NCBI RefSeq assembly: GCF_022921075.1
Contig: NZ_CP095050.1
Location: 4,526,001-4,590,000, forward strand
Reading direction: 5' to 3'
DNA length: 64,000 bases
From: Hymenobacter sp. 5317J-9
Lineage (GTDB): Bacteria > Bacteroidota > Bacteroidia > Cytophagales > Hymenobacteraceae
Each line of letters begins with the position of its first letter. Positions within the stretch are counted from its first letter, which is position 1. Positions 32,822 to 40,536 of this stretch are shown piece by piece. The position numbers were made by a program, and so were the translations under genes. The notes below the pieces were generated by a model. The model was not told where the DNA came from and did not search any database. It worked only from the letters and a program-made list of their open reading frames with translations.

Positions 32822-32858
32822 AAAAAGCCCCGCTCACTAACATGAGCGGGGCTTTTCT
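32822..32858. terminator. Bidirectional terminator (32420 gene / 32876 gene)
   Basis: GAAAAGCCCCGCTCA-type arms pair with TGAGCGGGGCTTTTC; T-runs occur on both strands between convergent genes. Confidence 0.85.
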
Positions 32859-32875
32859 GATTAACCTTAAGCAGC

Positions 32876-33232
32876 CTACTTCTTCTTGCTTTTTTCGGCG
32901 TGGGCCAGCAGGTCGCTGCCATGCTTGCGGAGCAGGTCGGCCAGCTCTAGCAGGGGCTTTTTCACGTCGGACGCGGCGCCGGCGCTAAGCTGGCTGGTTT
33001 GGTTGCCCAGCATGGTGAGCGAGTTGCCGATGGCCGTGGCGCTCAGAGCGCCGCTGGTGAGCAGCGACTGCAGGTTGCCGATTTCGCGGGCAATGTCCTG
33101 CAGGCCGGGCTCGCCGCTTTGCAGGAAGGTTTGCTGCCAGGTTTCGGTGTTATCCATGGCCGAGCCCAGGGGCAGGCTGGTGAGGCCGTTTTTGAGGGCG
33201 CTGACGGTGGCAAGAAGTTGGTCGGAGGGCAT
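32876..33232 (-). CDS. Small helical cytoplasmic protein, unknown
   Basis: A 118-residue protein with no signal peptide. It is predicted helical (DQLLATVSALKNGLTSLPLG, LLELADLLRKHGSDLLAHAE) and ends in a Lys-rich tail (EKSKKK). The pattern LGSAMDNTETWQQTFLQSGE suggests a small helical bundle. I recognise no family. The gap to uvsE is 60 bases and both run in the same direction, so they may share a transcript. Confidence 0.6.
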   Translation of the reverse strand: MPSDQLLATVSALKNGLTSLPLGSAMDNTETWQQTFLQSGEPGLQDIAREIGNLQSLLTSGALSATAIGNSLTMLGNQTSQLSAGAASDVKKPLLELADLLRKHGSDLLAHAEKSKKK

Positions 33233-33292
33233 TGGATTGACGAATTGATTGGGGAATGTGCTGATGTGCTGAAAAAGGGTTGGACCAACGGG

Positions 33293-34294
33293 CTATAACT
33301 CTTCGCTTTTAACCTTTACGTCCTTTTTCGCGCGTTTGGCTTTGGTGGGCGCGTTGGGGTCGGGCGGCAGGTTCAGGGGAGGCACCGGGATATTGGGCGC
33401 GGGCGCGCTCAGGCCCAGCTCGCGCAGAATGGCCACGGCGCGCAGGGCGCTGGCTTCCTTGTTTTTGATTTCAAGCATCATGTCGAAATTCAAGCCTTGG
33501 AGGTCGGCGAGGAAGCCGCGGAAAAGGTCGTCTACCAGGTCGTCGGTGTGCTTGCCCTTGCGCTCGCCCAGGGCCTGCGAGCTGTAGTCCATCATGGGCA
33601 CGCCGTCGGCGGTGGGGTGCCAAGTGGCAGCGGCCAGGCGCAGGGCCTCGTGCATGGGCTCGCCGTGGTTGAGGCACTCGTGGTGAAAATTATCGAACAG
33701 AATGGGCACGCCGGTGAGTTCGTGCAGGTGCAGGCAGTCGCGCAACGAGTACAGCCGGTCATCGTTTTCGACCACCACGCGCGCCTTCACGGCGGCGGGC
33801 AGCGTGGCGTGCACCTGCGCAAACCGCTCAATGGCCACTTCCCGCTCGCCGTACAGCCCGCCCACGTGAATCTGCAGCTTGGCCGTGCCATCGAGGCCCA
33901 TCAGGTCCAGCATCGAGCCCTGGTACACCAGCTCCTGAATGCTGCGCTGCACGATGTCGGGGCTGGGCGAGTTCAGCACCACAAACTGGTCGGGGTGAAA
34001 GCTCACCCGCAGGTCATTGGCCTTGATGTAGTCGCCGATGGCCCGGAAGTCGGCCGCGAAATGCGTCTGCCAGGGAAAGGTGTTGATTTCGTGCGAGCCG
34101 AAGGGCACAATGCCCGAGCCCATCCGAAAGAAAAGCAGGCCCTGGGCCACGTTCCATTCCAGCATGCGGCGCAGGCAGGCCAGGTTGGCCGTCACGGCCG
34201 CCACCAGCCGCTCCTCGCTGTAGGAGGCCAGTCGGAAGGTGTTGGCGGCGCTGCAGTCCATCGCCTCGTTCACGCAGGGATACCCAATTTTCAT
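33293..34294 (-). CDS. uvsE: UV damage endonuclease UvsE/UvdE
   Basis: A 333-residue AP-endonuclease-like TIM-barrel enzyme that nicks DNA 5' to UV photoproducts as an alternative excision-repair route. The N-terminus MKIGYPCVNEAM is typical. Metal ligands of the barrel are visible: SFHPDQFVVLNSP, LQIHVGGLYGERE, VVVENDD, LFDNFHHECLNHG and HPTADGVPMMDYSSQ. A C-terminal extension rich in Pro and Lys (KAKRAKKDVKVKSEEL) follows the catalytic domain. Repair of this kind suits a pigmented, radiation-exposed Hymenobacter-like organism (inference). No other repair gene is adjacent, and a palindromic element precedes it. Confidence 0.93.
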   Translation of the reverse strand: MKIGYPCVNEAMDCSAANTFRLASYSEERLVAAVTANLACLRRMLEWNVAQGLLFFRMGSGIVPFGSHEINTFPWQTHFAADFRAIGDYIKANDLRVSFHPDQFVVLNSPSPDIVQRSIQELVYQGSMLDLMGLDGTAKLQIHVGGLYGEREVAIERFAQVHATLPAAVKARVVVENDDRLYSLRDCLHLHELTGVPILFDNFHHECLNHGEPMHEALRLAAATWHPTADGVPMMDYSSQALGERKGKHTDDLVDDLFRGFLADLQGLNFDMMLEIKNKEASALRAVAILRELGLSAPAPNIPVPPLNLPPDPNAPTKAKRAKKDVKVKSEEL

Positions 34295-34341
34295 ACGTTG
34301 GGCTTACGGGTAAAAGCAGTTAGCAGTTTATTAGTACAGAA

Positions 34342-34441
34342 AAGAACGTCATGCAGAGCGCAGCGAAGCATCTTTACCGCACAGCCAATTCATTTACTGG
34401 TGGCGGGCAAGATGCTTCGCTGCGCTCTGCATGACGTTCTT
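34342..34441. repeat. Dispersed palindromic element, copy C
   Basis: Perfect 33-base arms (34342-34374, 34409-34441) flank a 34-base loop. The core is a variant of copy A with GTCATGCAGAGCGCAGCGAA. The arms differ from copy A at several positions, yet both arms changed together, as expected if pairing is maintained or arms were copied. Confidence 0.92.
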
Positions 34442-34458
34442 CTTGTCTGCTATAAGTT

Positions 34459-35157
34459 CTACGGCTCGTAGCCGCGGTTGTCCTTGAAAGCCTTGTTGTA
34501 CTCGGCGCGGGCTTTGCGGAGTTTCTCGGCCTTCAGCTCGGCTTCGATTTCCTCCATCTTGCGCCGCTGCTTGCCCTCGCGCGAAAACTGGTCGTAAATC
34601 AGGCTCACCGGGCTCTGGATGGTGGGCACCGGCGCCTTGGGCGCGGTAGAGTCGACGGCGAAGAGCGGCTGGGGCTTGGGCGGGCGCTTCACGGCGCTGG
34701 TCACGGGCGGCTTGGGGCGCTTGATGTTGCGCAGGGCCCGGTTGATGACGGCGCGGTCGGCGCGGTCGCTCACCACCTGCACATTCCCCAATTGCACGCT
34801 GTCGCGCTGCAACTGAATGCGCACCACCAGCTGCGACAGCCCGGTGCCGCCCATGGCCATGCGCTGGGTTTTGAAGCCCAGGGACCGAAACAGCACCGTG
34901 TCGGTGGGCAGCACGTCGAGGCCGAAATTGCCGGCGGCGTCAGTCACCACGCCGCGGCGGGTGCGCTGCACCTGCACGGTGGCACCGGGCACGGGCAGGC
35001 GCGAGCCGGCTTCGGCCACGCTGCCGCTCAGGCGCACGGTGTTGGGGGCCTGCGCGCGGGCGCCCAGCGCCAGCAGCCACAGCCCCGCCAGCAGGGCCAG
35101 CGGCTGGCTCCACCGCGGCCAACCGGCACGCACACAAGGCACTACTTCAATACACAT
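34459..35157 (-). CDS. Exported carboxypeptidase-regulatory-like domain protein
   Basis: The protein has 232 residues from the ATG at 35157 (the longer frame starts with TTG). Signal segment LALLAGLWLLALGARAQ. Residues about 40-120 form a CarboxypepD_reg-like beta-sandwich: VRLSGSVAEAGSRLPVPGAT, VQVQRTRRGVVTDAAGNFGL, VLFRSLGF. This is the fold found at the start of TonB-dependent SusC proteins. It then becomes Pro/Lys/Arg-rich with a long charged helix (KQRRKMEEIEAELKAEKLRK). No barrel or TonB plug follows, so it is not a SusC. Stand-alone proteins of this kind are common in Bacteroidota and their role is unknown. Confidence 0.78.
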   Translation of the reverse strand: MCIEVVPCVRAGWPRWSQPLALLAGLWLLALGARAQAPNTVRLSGSVAEAGSRLPVPGATVQVQRTRRGVVTDAAGNFGLDVLPTDTVLFRSLGFKTQRMAMGGTGLSQLVVRIQLQRDSVQLGNVQVVSDRADRAVINRALRNIKRPKPPVTSAVKRPPKPQPLFAVDSTAPKAPVPTIQSPVSLIYDQFSREGKQRRKMEEIEAELKAEKLRKARAEYNKAFKDNRGYEP

Positions 35158-35207
35158 CAACAGAATACGCACAACGCTACCACAAAGTAGCAACCCAATG
35201 AGCCAAA

Positions 35208-35239
35208 AAAAGCCCGCGCCGTTGCAGGCGCGGGCTTTT
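35208..35239 (-). terminator. Terminator of the 35311 gene
   Basis: AAAAGCCCGCGCC pairs with GGCGCGGGCTTTT over a 6-base loop. Read on the minus strand it is followed by T residues. Confidence 0.87.
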
Positions 35240-35310
35240 CAGCGACGGTTCGGCCATTTGCATCGACCAAACCCGTGCTTTCCGATTTTGGTGCCGTTGG
35301 CACCGTCGGG

Positions 35311-36015
35311 CTACTTGATTTTGGCTTTGCCGCCGTCTTCGGGCTTCATTTTGATGGTGCCGTCATCGCCGGCCATCTTCATTTTGTTGCCCTGGGCATC
35401 TTTCACTTTGATGTCGCCGTCGGCTTTCACTTTCATTTTACCGCCATCGGCGCTGCCCGACGACATGGTGCCGGCGTCGGCGCTCATGTTGCTGCCATCG
35501 GTGGTGGTGCTCGACGAGCTCATGTCGGAGCTCATATTCGAACCCGAATTCATGTCCGACGAGTTGGACATGGCCGAGTCGTCTTCGTTTTCCATGCCGT
35601 AGTAGGTGGTGCGGCTCGACTCGTAAGCCTGATACTGCGTGGGGTCGGTAAACACGTTTTTGAATTCCGCGTCCGTCTCGGTCATCGACGCCCGCATGGC
35701 GGCGGCCATGCCGGTGGTGTCGGTGGCGTACTGGCTACGCATGTCGTTCATTTTCTTGTACCGGTTCACGTACACGGTGCGGATTTTGGTCTTGGTGGCC
35801 TCGTCTGTAATCTTCATGTCGGCCACCATTTTGTCGGCAATGCGCTGGGCGCGGGCCTCAATTTGGGCTTCCGTCATCGGGCCTGTGGTCGTGGTTGTCG
35901 TGGTCGTCGTCATGCCGTCGCCGGCAGCGACGGTGGTGTCGGTGGTTTTTTCCTGCGAGCAGGAAGCCAGCGAAAGGGCAGCAGCGCCCGCGAGCATCAA
36001 GAGGGAATTTTTCAT
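35311..36015 (-). CDS. Lipoprotein with Lys-rich repeat tail
   Basis: A 234-residue protein with an N-terminal lipoprotein signal (LLMLAGAAALSLASCSQEK; Cys19 follows LAS). A run of nine consecutive Thr residues follows near residue 36. The middle, about 46-140, is helical (MTEAQIEARAQRIADKMVAD, TKIRTVYVNRYKKMNDMRSQ). A Ser/Asn/Met/Asp-rich stretch and a tail with strings such as GGKMKVKADGDIKVKDAQGN end the protein. The tail alternates Lys with hydrophobic residues and Asp/Gly turns and resembles the tail of the M16 protease at 46490. Function unknown; likely membrane-anchored in the periplasm. Confidence 0.78.
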   Translation of the reverse strand: MKNSLLMLAGAAALSLASCSQEKTTDTTVAAGDGMTTTTTTTTTGPMTEAQIEARAQRIADKMVADMKITDEATKTKIRTVYVNRYKKMNDMRSQYATDTTGMAAAMRASMTETDAEFKNVFTDPTQYQAYESSRTTYYGMENEDDSAMSNSSDMNSGSNMSSDMSSSSTTTDGSNMSADAGTMSSGSADGGKMKVKADGDIKVKDAQGNKMKMAGDDGTIKMKPEDGGKAKIK

Positions 36016-36119
36016 GAGAAGGGATGAGAAGGGAATAAAAAGACAACCGTAATTGGTTTGGGGGCGCTTTACGGCAATCTAGCAATTGTTGTTTCCTTCC
36101 CGGCAGGCTGGCACTGCAG

Positions 36120-36153
36120 GAACGTCAGCGTCGCTGCGCTTTGCATGACGTTC
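36120..36153. repeat. Short degenerate copy of the palindromic element
   Basis: The arms GAACGTCA (36120-36127) and TGACGTTC (36146-36153) match the outer end of copy D, but most of the stem and loop is missing. Probably a deleted remnant. Confidence 0.55.
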
Positions 36154-36178
36154 TTCCTTGACGCTTTTCAGTCTCTGC

Positions 36179-37416
36179 CTACGCCCGGCGCAGCTCGAAC
36201 ACGGTGATTTCGGGCAGGAAGCCCACGCGGCCGGGGTAGCCCAGGAAACCCAGGCCCACGTTCACGTACAGTTTCTGGCGGCCCTGCTCGTAGAGGCCGG
36301 CCCACTGCTTGTACACGTACTGCACGGGGCTCCATTTCATGAACGGCAGGTTCACGCCGAACTGCATGCCGTGGGTGTGGCCGCTCAGGGTGAGGTCGAT
36401 GTCGGGGTAATTCAGCACCTGCGCCTCCCAGTGCGAGGGGTCGTGCGAGAGTAGAATTTTGAAGGGCGCGTCGCCGCTGGCGGCGTGGGCCTTGGGCAGG
36501 TTGCCGTGCTTGGGGAAGTTGGCGTGGCTGCTCCAGTTCTGCACGCCCACCACGGCGATTTTATCGCCGCCGCGCTCAATGGTGTGGCTGGTGTCGTTGA
36601 GCAGCGTCCAGCCGATTTTGGCGTGGTTCTGCATGAGACGCTCCAGGTTGGCGCGCTTCTCGGCCGGACTTTCCCACTGCACGTAGTCGCCGTAGTCGTG
36701 GTTGCCGAGGCTGGAAAAGATGGGCAGCTCGGACTTGATGCCCTGCAGGGCCGGAATGTGCGGCTCAACCTCGGTGGCGCGGTTGTTCACCAGGTCGCCG
36801 GTCATCAGGATGAGGTCGGCGCCCTGGCGGTTTATCATGGCCACGGCCCGCTCCAGCGGCTCGGTGGAGTTGAAGCTGCCGGTGTGCAGGTCCGAAATCT
36901 GCAGCACTTTGAAGCCGTCGAAGGCCGGGGGCAGGTTGGGAAACCTCAGCTGCACGCGGCGCACGGTGTAGTCGGTGCCGCCCTTGGCCATGCCCCATAG
37001 CAGCCCGAAAAACGGAATAGCGCCCAGCCCCAGGGCCAGCTTGGCCAGAAACTCGCTGCGCGGAATGGCCTCGCCCGCCCCCCCGCCGGCCGCGTGGCCG
37101 AGCTCAGGACCCAGCGGCCCAACCGGGTCAGGTCTTCGAGCAACAGCGGGATGAGCATGACCATTTTGGCGGCCAACAGCAGCAGCGGCAGGCTCATGAG
37201 GTAGCTTTTGAGGACGGTGTTGCCGGTTTGGCGCGTGCTGCCGGCCCAAATGGCCAGCCACCACACCACGCCCGTGAGCACCCAATAGCCTATCGACACC
37301 CAACGCCGCACGCCCGGCGACGAATGCTGCACCAAGGTGCGCACCGCCTGATACCCATACCATTCGGCCAACACAATCAGGCCCAACACCAACCACAACA
37401 CAAACGGATTTCGCAT
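36179..37416 (-). pseudogene. Membrane metallophosphoesterase, interrupted by a frameshift in a G7 run
   Basis: The N-terminal half (from ATG 37416, MRNPFVLWLVLGLIVLAEWY) encodes about four membrane helices up to LTRLGRWVLSS. The calcineurin-like phosphoesterase domain then continues in another frame from AIPRSEFLAKLALGLG. It has the family motifs ISDLHTG, MTGDLVNN, LGNHDYGDY, LLSHDP and SGHTHGMQFG. The frames meet at a run of seven G (minus strand; 37078-37084). One extra G would give RPAGGAGEAIPRSEF and a full protein of about 412 residues. The cause may be a real mutation, slippage variation or a sequencing error in the homopolymer. In intact form it would be a membrane-bound metal-dependent phosphoesterase of the YkuE/YaeI-like group. 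Confidence 0.8.
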
Positions 37417-37543
37417 ATTCTAACAACAGAGCGGAGAAAGCCCCCGCAGCATAACGCAGCGGCGGCGCCCAAGTTTAAACGCAGCCCGCAGGCTTTTGCT
37501 TTACATTTAACGGACATTTCACCTTCTGCCACTTCCGCGCTGT

Positions 37544-38278
37544 ATGGAACCGCTTGACCCTCTGCCTTCTGCCGCTCCCTCCTACCCCACCCCCACCGCC
37601 TCGGGCATCAAGAGCTGGGCCGAGGACGACCGGCCCCGCGAAAAGCTGCTGAGCAAGGGCCGCGCCGCCCTCTCCGACGCCGAGCTGCTGGCCATTCTCA
37701 TCGGCTCGGGCACCACGAAGCTCACGGCCGTCGACGTGGGCAAGCTCATGCTGCAGGGCGTGGGCCACGACCTCAACGCCCTAGCCCGCGAAAGCGTGAA
37801 GCAGCTCTGCCGCCACCCCGGCATCGGCGAGGCCAAGGCCATCACGGTGGTGGCCGCCCTGGAGCTGGGCCGCCGCCGCAAGGAGGCCGACGCGGCGCCA
37901 CGCAACACCATCACCTGCTCACGCGACATCTACAACCTCATGCGCCCGCACCTGCTCGATTTGCCGCACGAGGAATTCTGGGTCATCCTGCTGAACCGGG
38001 CCAACGTGGTGATGCGCAAAACCGCCATCAGCCGCGGCGGCGTGGCCGGCACCGTGGCCGACCCGAAGATGATTTTCAAGGAGGCGCTGGAGCAGCTGGC
38101 CAGCAGCATCATCCTGGTGCACAACCACCCCAGCGGCAACCGCAACCCCAGCGGCGCCGACATTCAGCTCACCAAAAAGCTGAAAGAAGCCGGCAATTTT
38201 CTGGATTTGCCCATTCTGGACCACCTCATTTTTGCCGAGCAGGGCTACTACAGCTTTGCAGATGAGGGGATACTGTAG
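37544..38278 (+). CDS. radC: RadC family JAB-domain protein
   Basis: A 244-residue protein. The N-terminus (ASGIKSWAEDDRPREKLLSK) and a helix-hairpin-helix (HPGIGEAKAITVVAALELG) precede the MPN/JAMM domain. Its metal motif HNHPSGNRNPSGAD fits the H-x-H-x(9-10)-D pattern, with a further conserved stretch ILDHLIFAEQGYYSF at the end. RadC proteins are widespread; the name suggests DNA repair, but biochemical evidence is weak. The gene stands alone, 117 bases after the divergent phosphoesterase start. Confidence 0.93.
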   Translation: MEPLDPLPSAAPSYPTPTASGIKSWAEDDRPREKLLSKGRAALSDAELLAILIGSGTTKLTAVDVGKLMLQGVGHDLNALARESVKQLCRHPGIGEAKAITVVAALELGRRRKEADAAPRNTITCSRDIYNLMRPHLLDLPHEEFWVILLNRANVVMRKTAISRGGVAGTVADPKMIFKEALEQLASSIILVHNHPSGNRNPSGADIQLTKKLKEAGNFLDLPILDHLIFAEQGYYSFADEGIL

Positions 38279-38294
38279 TAGCAGGGCAAAAATT

Positions 38295-38948
38295 ATGACA
38301 CCAGCCAGAAAAACCTTTCGCCTTGTAAAACAGCGCCGTGCGCCGGCCATTTTCCGACAACACGTTCGCGCGCTGCTTCCCTACAACCAAAACCGCTACC
38401 TCCGCTACCGGCACAGCGACGCAGACTCGCATACTCCCTGGTACGGGGCGTCTTTTCAATTAGCCAGCGAAGCGCACAACATTTCGCAAGGGATAGACTT
38501 TGGGCTGCCAAAATTTCTGGACCATTACGAGGCGTTTTTTAAGCAGTTGGTCGCACAGTTTGATGACGGCTCGTGCTGGCTAGTCACCCACGATATCAAG
38601 GGCTATAGCTGGTGGCCGAACGACGAGCCCACGTTGCCCGCGCTACGCGCCCTGTTTGCCCAGCACCGCGTGCCCAACACCTTCAAAGGCGCCTTGCAAT
38701 TGACAAAGCCGGAGCTTTTCCGCCATGCCCGGGAATTCCTATCCTACCCCACTGGCGTGTTCGGCCGAGAAGGGGCCCTGTACAGTGATGTGGACGTTTC
38801 CCATGGCAAAAGGCCATTAGTCATCAAAATATCGGCTCATTTGAACGTGGACTTCCTGAGTACTGACCAAGAGCTTGTACGAGCGGTGGTGAAGCAGCAT
38901 CGCAAGCCGGTCTTTACCATAAAACCATACCGGGGCACTTCCTTCTAA
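38295..38948 (+). CDS. Uncharacterised protein
   Basis: The protein has 217 residues from the ATG at 38295; a start 21 codons earlier would overlap radC. It lacks a signal peptide or membrane helix. The N-terminus is basic (MTPARKTFRLVKQRRAPAIF). The centre is aromatic-rich (DAMP-type motifs absent; LVTHDIKGYSWWPNDEPTLP is distinctive) and the C-terminus is strand-like (LVIKISAHLNVDF, KPVFTIKPYRG). I recognise no family. It sits 16 bases after radC and before a DUF4279 gene in the same direction, so it may be co-transcribed. Confidence 0.6.
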   Translation: MTPARKTFRLVKQRRAPAIFRQHVRALLPYNQNRYLRYRHSDADSHTPWYGASFQLASEAHNISQGIDFGLPKFLDHYEAFFKQLVAQFDDGSCWLVTHDIKGYSWWPNDEPTLPALRALFAQHRVPNTFKGALQLTKPELFRHAREFLSYPTGVFGREGALYSDVDVSHGKRPLVIKISAHLNVDFLSTDQELVRAVVKQHRKPVFTIKPYRGTSF

Positions 38949-39021
38949 TTACCCACTCCTTTCACTACCCGAACGGTTTTCGTAAACCTGTCGACTCTCC
39001 TGCCGTGTGCGGGGCCTTTTT

Positions 39022-39450
39022 ATGAAAAACGAAATCGACGTGCGCCTGTGCTTCTGGGAATTTGAGGACCTGCCCCCCGAAGCCATCACCGAAATGCTAG
39101 GCGTTGAACCCACCAAAGTGATGCGCCAAGGGGAGCCACGGGGCCCCAAGGGCCTGCGCGTATGGCCCTACAACGGCTGGGTCTGGGAGGCCAGCGCCGA
39201 CAAATCGGTGCCTTTCGAAGACCAATGCACCACCGTGCTTGACTTGCTGGTGGCCCACCGCGACGCTGTGCTAAGCTTCTGCCACCGCTGCACGCCCGAG
39301 CTTTCCTGCGCCTTACGGGTCTACGTCGACAACGGCGAGAGCACGCCCTCGGTCCACCTTAACACCCGCTACCACGCCCTGGCCAGCGAGTTCAACCTCA
39401 GCTTCGACCTAGACCTCTATTGCATGCCCAATGGAGAAGCACAGGCGTGA
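39022..39450 (+). CDS. DUF4279-like protein
   Basis: The protein has 142 residues from the ATG at 39022; a GTG five codons upstream is possible. It has the short beta-alpha pattern of DUF4279: LCFWEFEDLPPEAITEMLGV, a WPYNGWVWEAS segment, a helix (EDQCTTVLDLLVAHRDAVLS) and an edge strand pair with LRVYVDNGESTPSVHLN. Soluble, no signal. Its function is not known. The 215 bases before the next gene contain no clear promoter or terminator. Confidence 0.65.
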   Translation: MKNEIDVRLCFWEFEDLPPEAITEMLGVEPTKVMRQGEPRGPKGLRVWPYNGWVWEASADKSVPFEDQCTTVLDLLVAHRDAVLSFCHRCTPELSCALRVYVDNGESTPSVHLNTRYHALASEFNLSFDLDLYCMPNGEAQA

Positions 39451-39665
39451 GTTCCATTTCCGAACCTCGATTCTCTTCGACCACCTCATTTTTTTCACAA
39501 AGAGCCATTGTAACAAGAGCCTTACGAGGGAGCAGGGTCTTCCTTCGTCTGAACTTGTGCGGAGCAATCGGGTTATGGTCACACTTTTTCGGCAGCAGTT
39601 CCTCCCAAAAGGTACGGCCACCTGAAAAATTTGACCACACTTCTCACTCAATTCACAAAAGACCG

Positions 39666-40442
39666 ATGAAACTTACCCTCCTTCTGGCGGCCACGCTGGC
39701 GGCCTTCACCGCGCAGGCCCAGACGGCCGCCCCTGCGGCGCGCGCCGCCGCCGACCAGATTGCCACCAAGAAAGGCCCGCTCACGGTGCAGCCCATCACG
39801 CACGGCAGCGTGGTGCTGACCTGGGGCGGCAAAACCATTTACGTGGACCCCTACGGCGGGCCCGCAGGCTACACCGGACTGGCTGCCCCCGATGTGGTGC
39901 TCATCACCGACATTCACGGCGACCACCTCGACCCCAAAACGCTGGCCGGCCTTTCCCTGGGCAAAGCCCTGATGATAGTGCCCCCGGCCGTGGCCGCGCA
40001 GCTGCCTGCCGAGTACAAGAAGCAGGTGCGCGTGCTGCGCAACGGCCAGAAGCTCGACACGCTGGGCATGAGCGTGGCGGCCATCCCGATGTATAACCTG
40101 CCCGAGGCGGCCGACGCGCCCCACACCAAAGGCCGCGGCAATGGCTACGTGCTGGGCTTGGGCGGCAAAAACGTGTACCTGTCCGGCGACACCGAGGACA
40201 TTCCCGAAATGCGCGCCCTCAAGAACATCGACGTGGCGTTTGTGTGCATGAACCTGCCCTACACCATGGACGTGAACCAGGCCGCCCAGGGCGTGCTGGC
40301 CTTCAAGCCCGCCATTGTGTACCCCTACCACTACCGCGGCCAGAACGGCCTGAGCGACGTGGCCAGCTTTAAGAAGCAGGTGAACGCCGCCGACAAAAAA
40401 ATCGACGTGCGCCTGCGCAACTGGTACCCCACGGCCCAGTAA
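39666..40442 (+). CDS. Exported metallo-beta-lactamase-fold hydrolase
   Basis: The protein has 258 residues from the ATG at 39666, with a signal peptide (LTLLLAATLAAFTAQAQ). An MBL fold of the UlaG/ZipD-like short type follows: ITHGSVVLTWGGKTIYVDPY, then LITDIHGDHLDP (H-x-D-H motif with the first His replaced: DIHGDHLD), YLSGDTED (metal Asp) and YPYHYRG (final His). It probably hydrolyses an ester or phosphodiester in the periplasm. No neighbour indicates the substrate. It ends at a shared terminator facing the M1 peptidase gene. Confidence 0.88.
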   Translation: MKLTLLLAATLAAFTAQAQTAAPAARAAADQIATKKGPLTVQPITHGSVVLTWGGKTIYVDPYGGPAGYTGLAAPDVVLITDIHGDHLDPKTLAGLSLGKALMIVPPAVAAQLPAEYKKQVRVLRNGQKLDTLGMSVAAIPMYNLPEAADAPHTKGRGNGYVLGLGGKNVYLSGDTEDIPEMRALKNIDVAFVCMNLPYTMDVNQAAQGVLAFKPAIVYPYHYRGQNGLSDVASFKKQVNAADKKIDVRLRNWYPTAQ

Positions 40443-40457
40443 CGCCCCGCTGCCAAT

Positions 40458-40508
40458 GCAAAACCGTCCTGCCGAGCCAACTGCTCAGCAGGACGGTTTT
40501 GCGTTTTT
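40458..40508. terminator. Bidirectional terminator (39666 gene / 40537 gene)
   Basis: GCAAAACCGTCCTGC pairs perfectly with GCAGGACGGTTTTGC around a 15-base loop, then T5. It lies between convergent genes. Confidence 0.88.
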
Positions 40509-40536
40509 GCGGTTTTTCGCTGGCGCGCGTCTGCCG

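Noticed and set aside
38219-39493. A 15-base match (GACCACCTCATTTTT) between the end of radC (38219-38233) and the spacer at 39479-39493
   Set aside because: Too short and not flanked by further similarity; probably chance.
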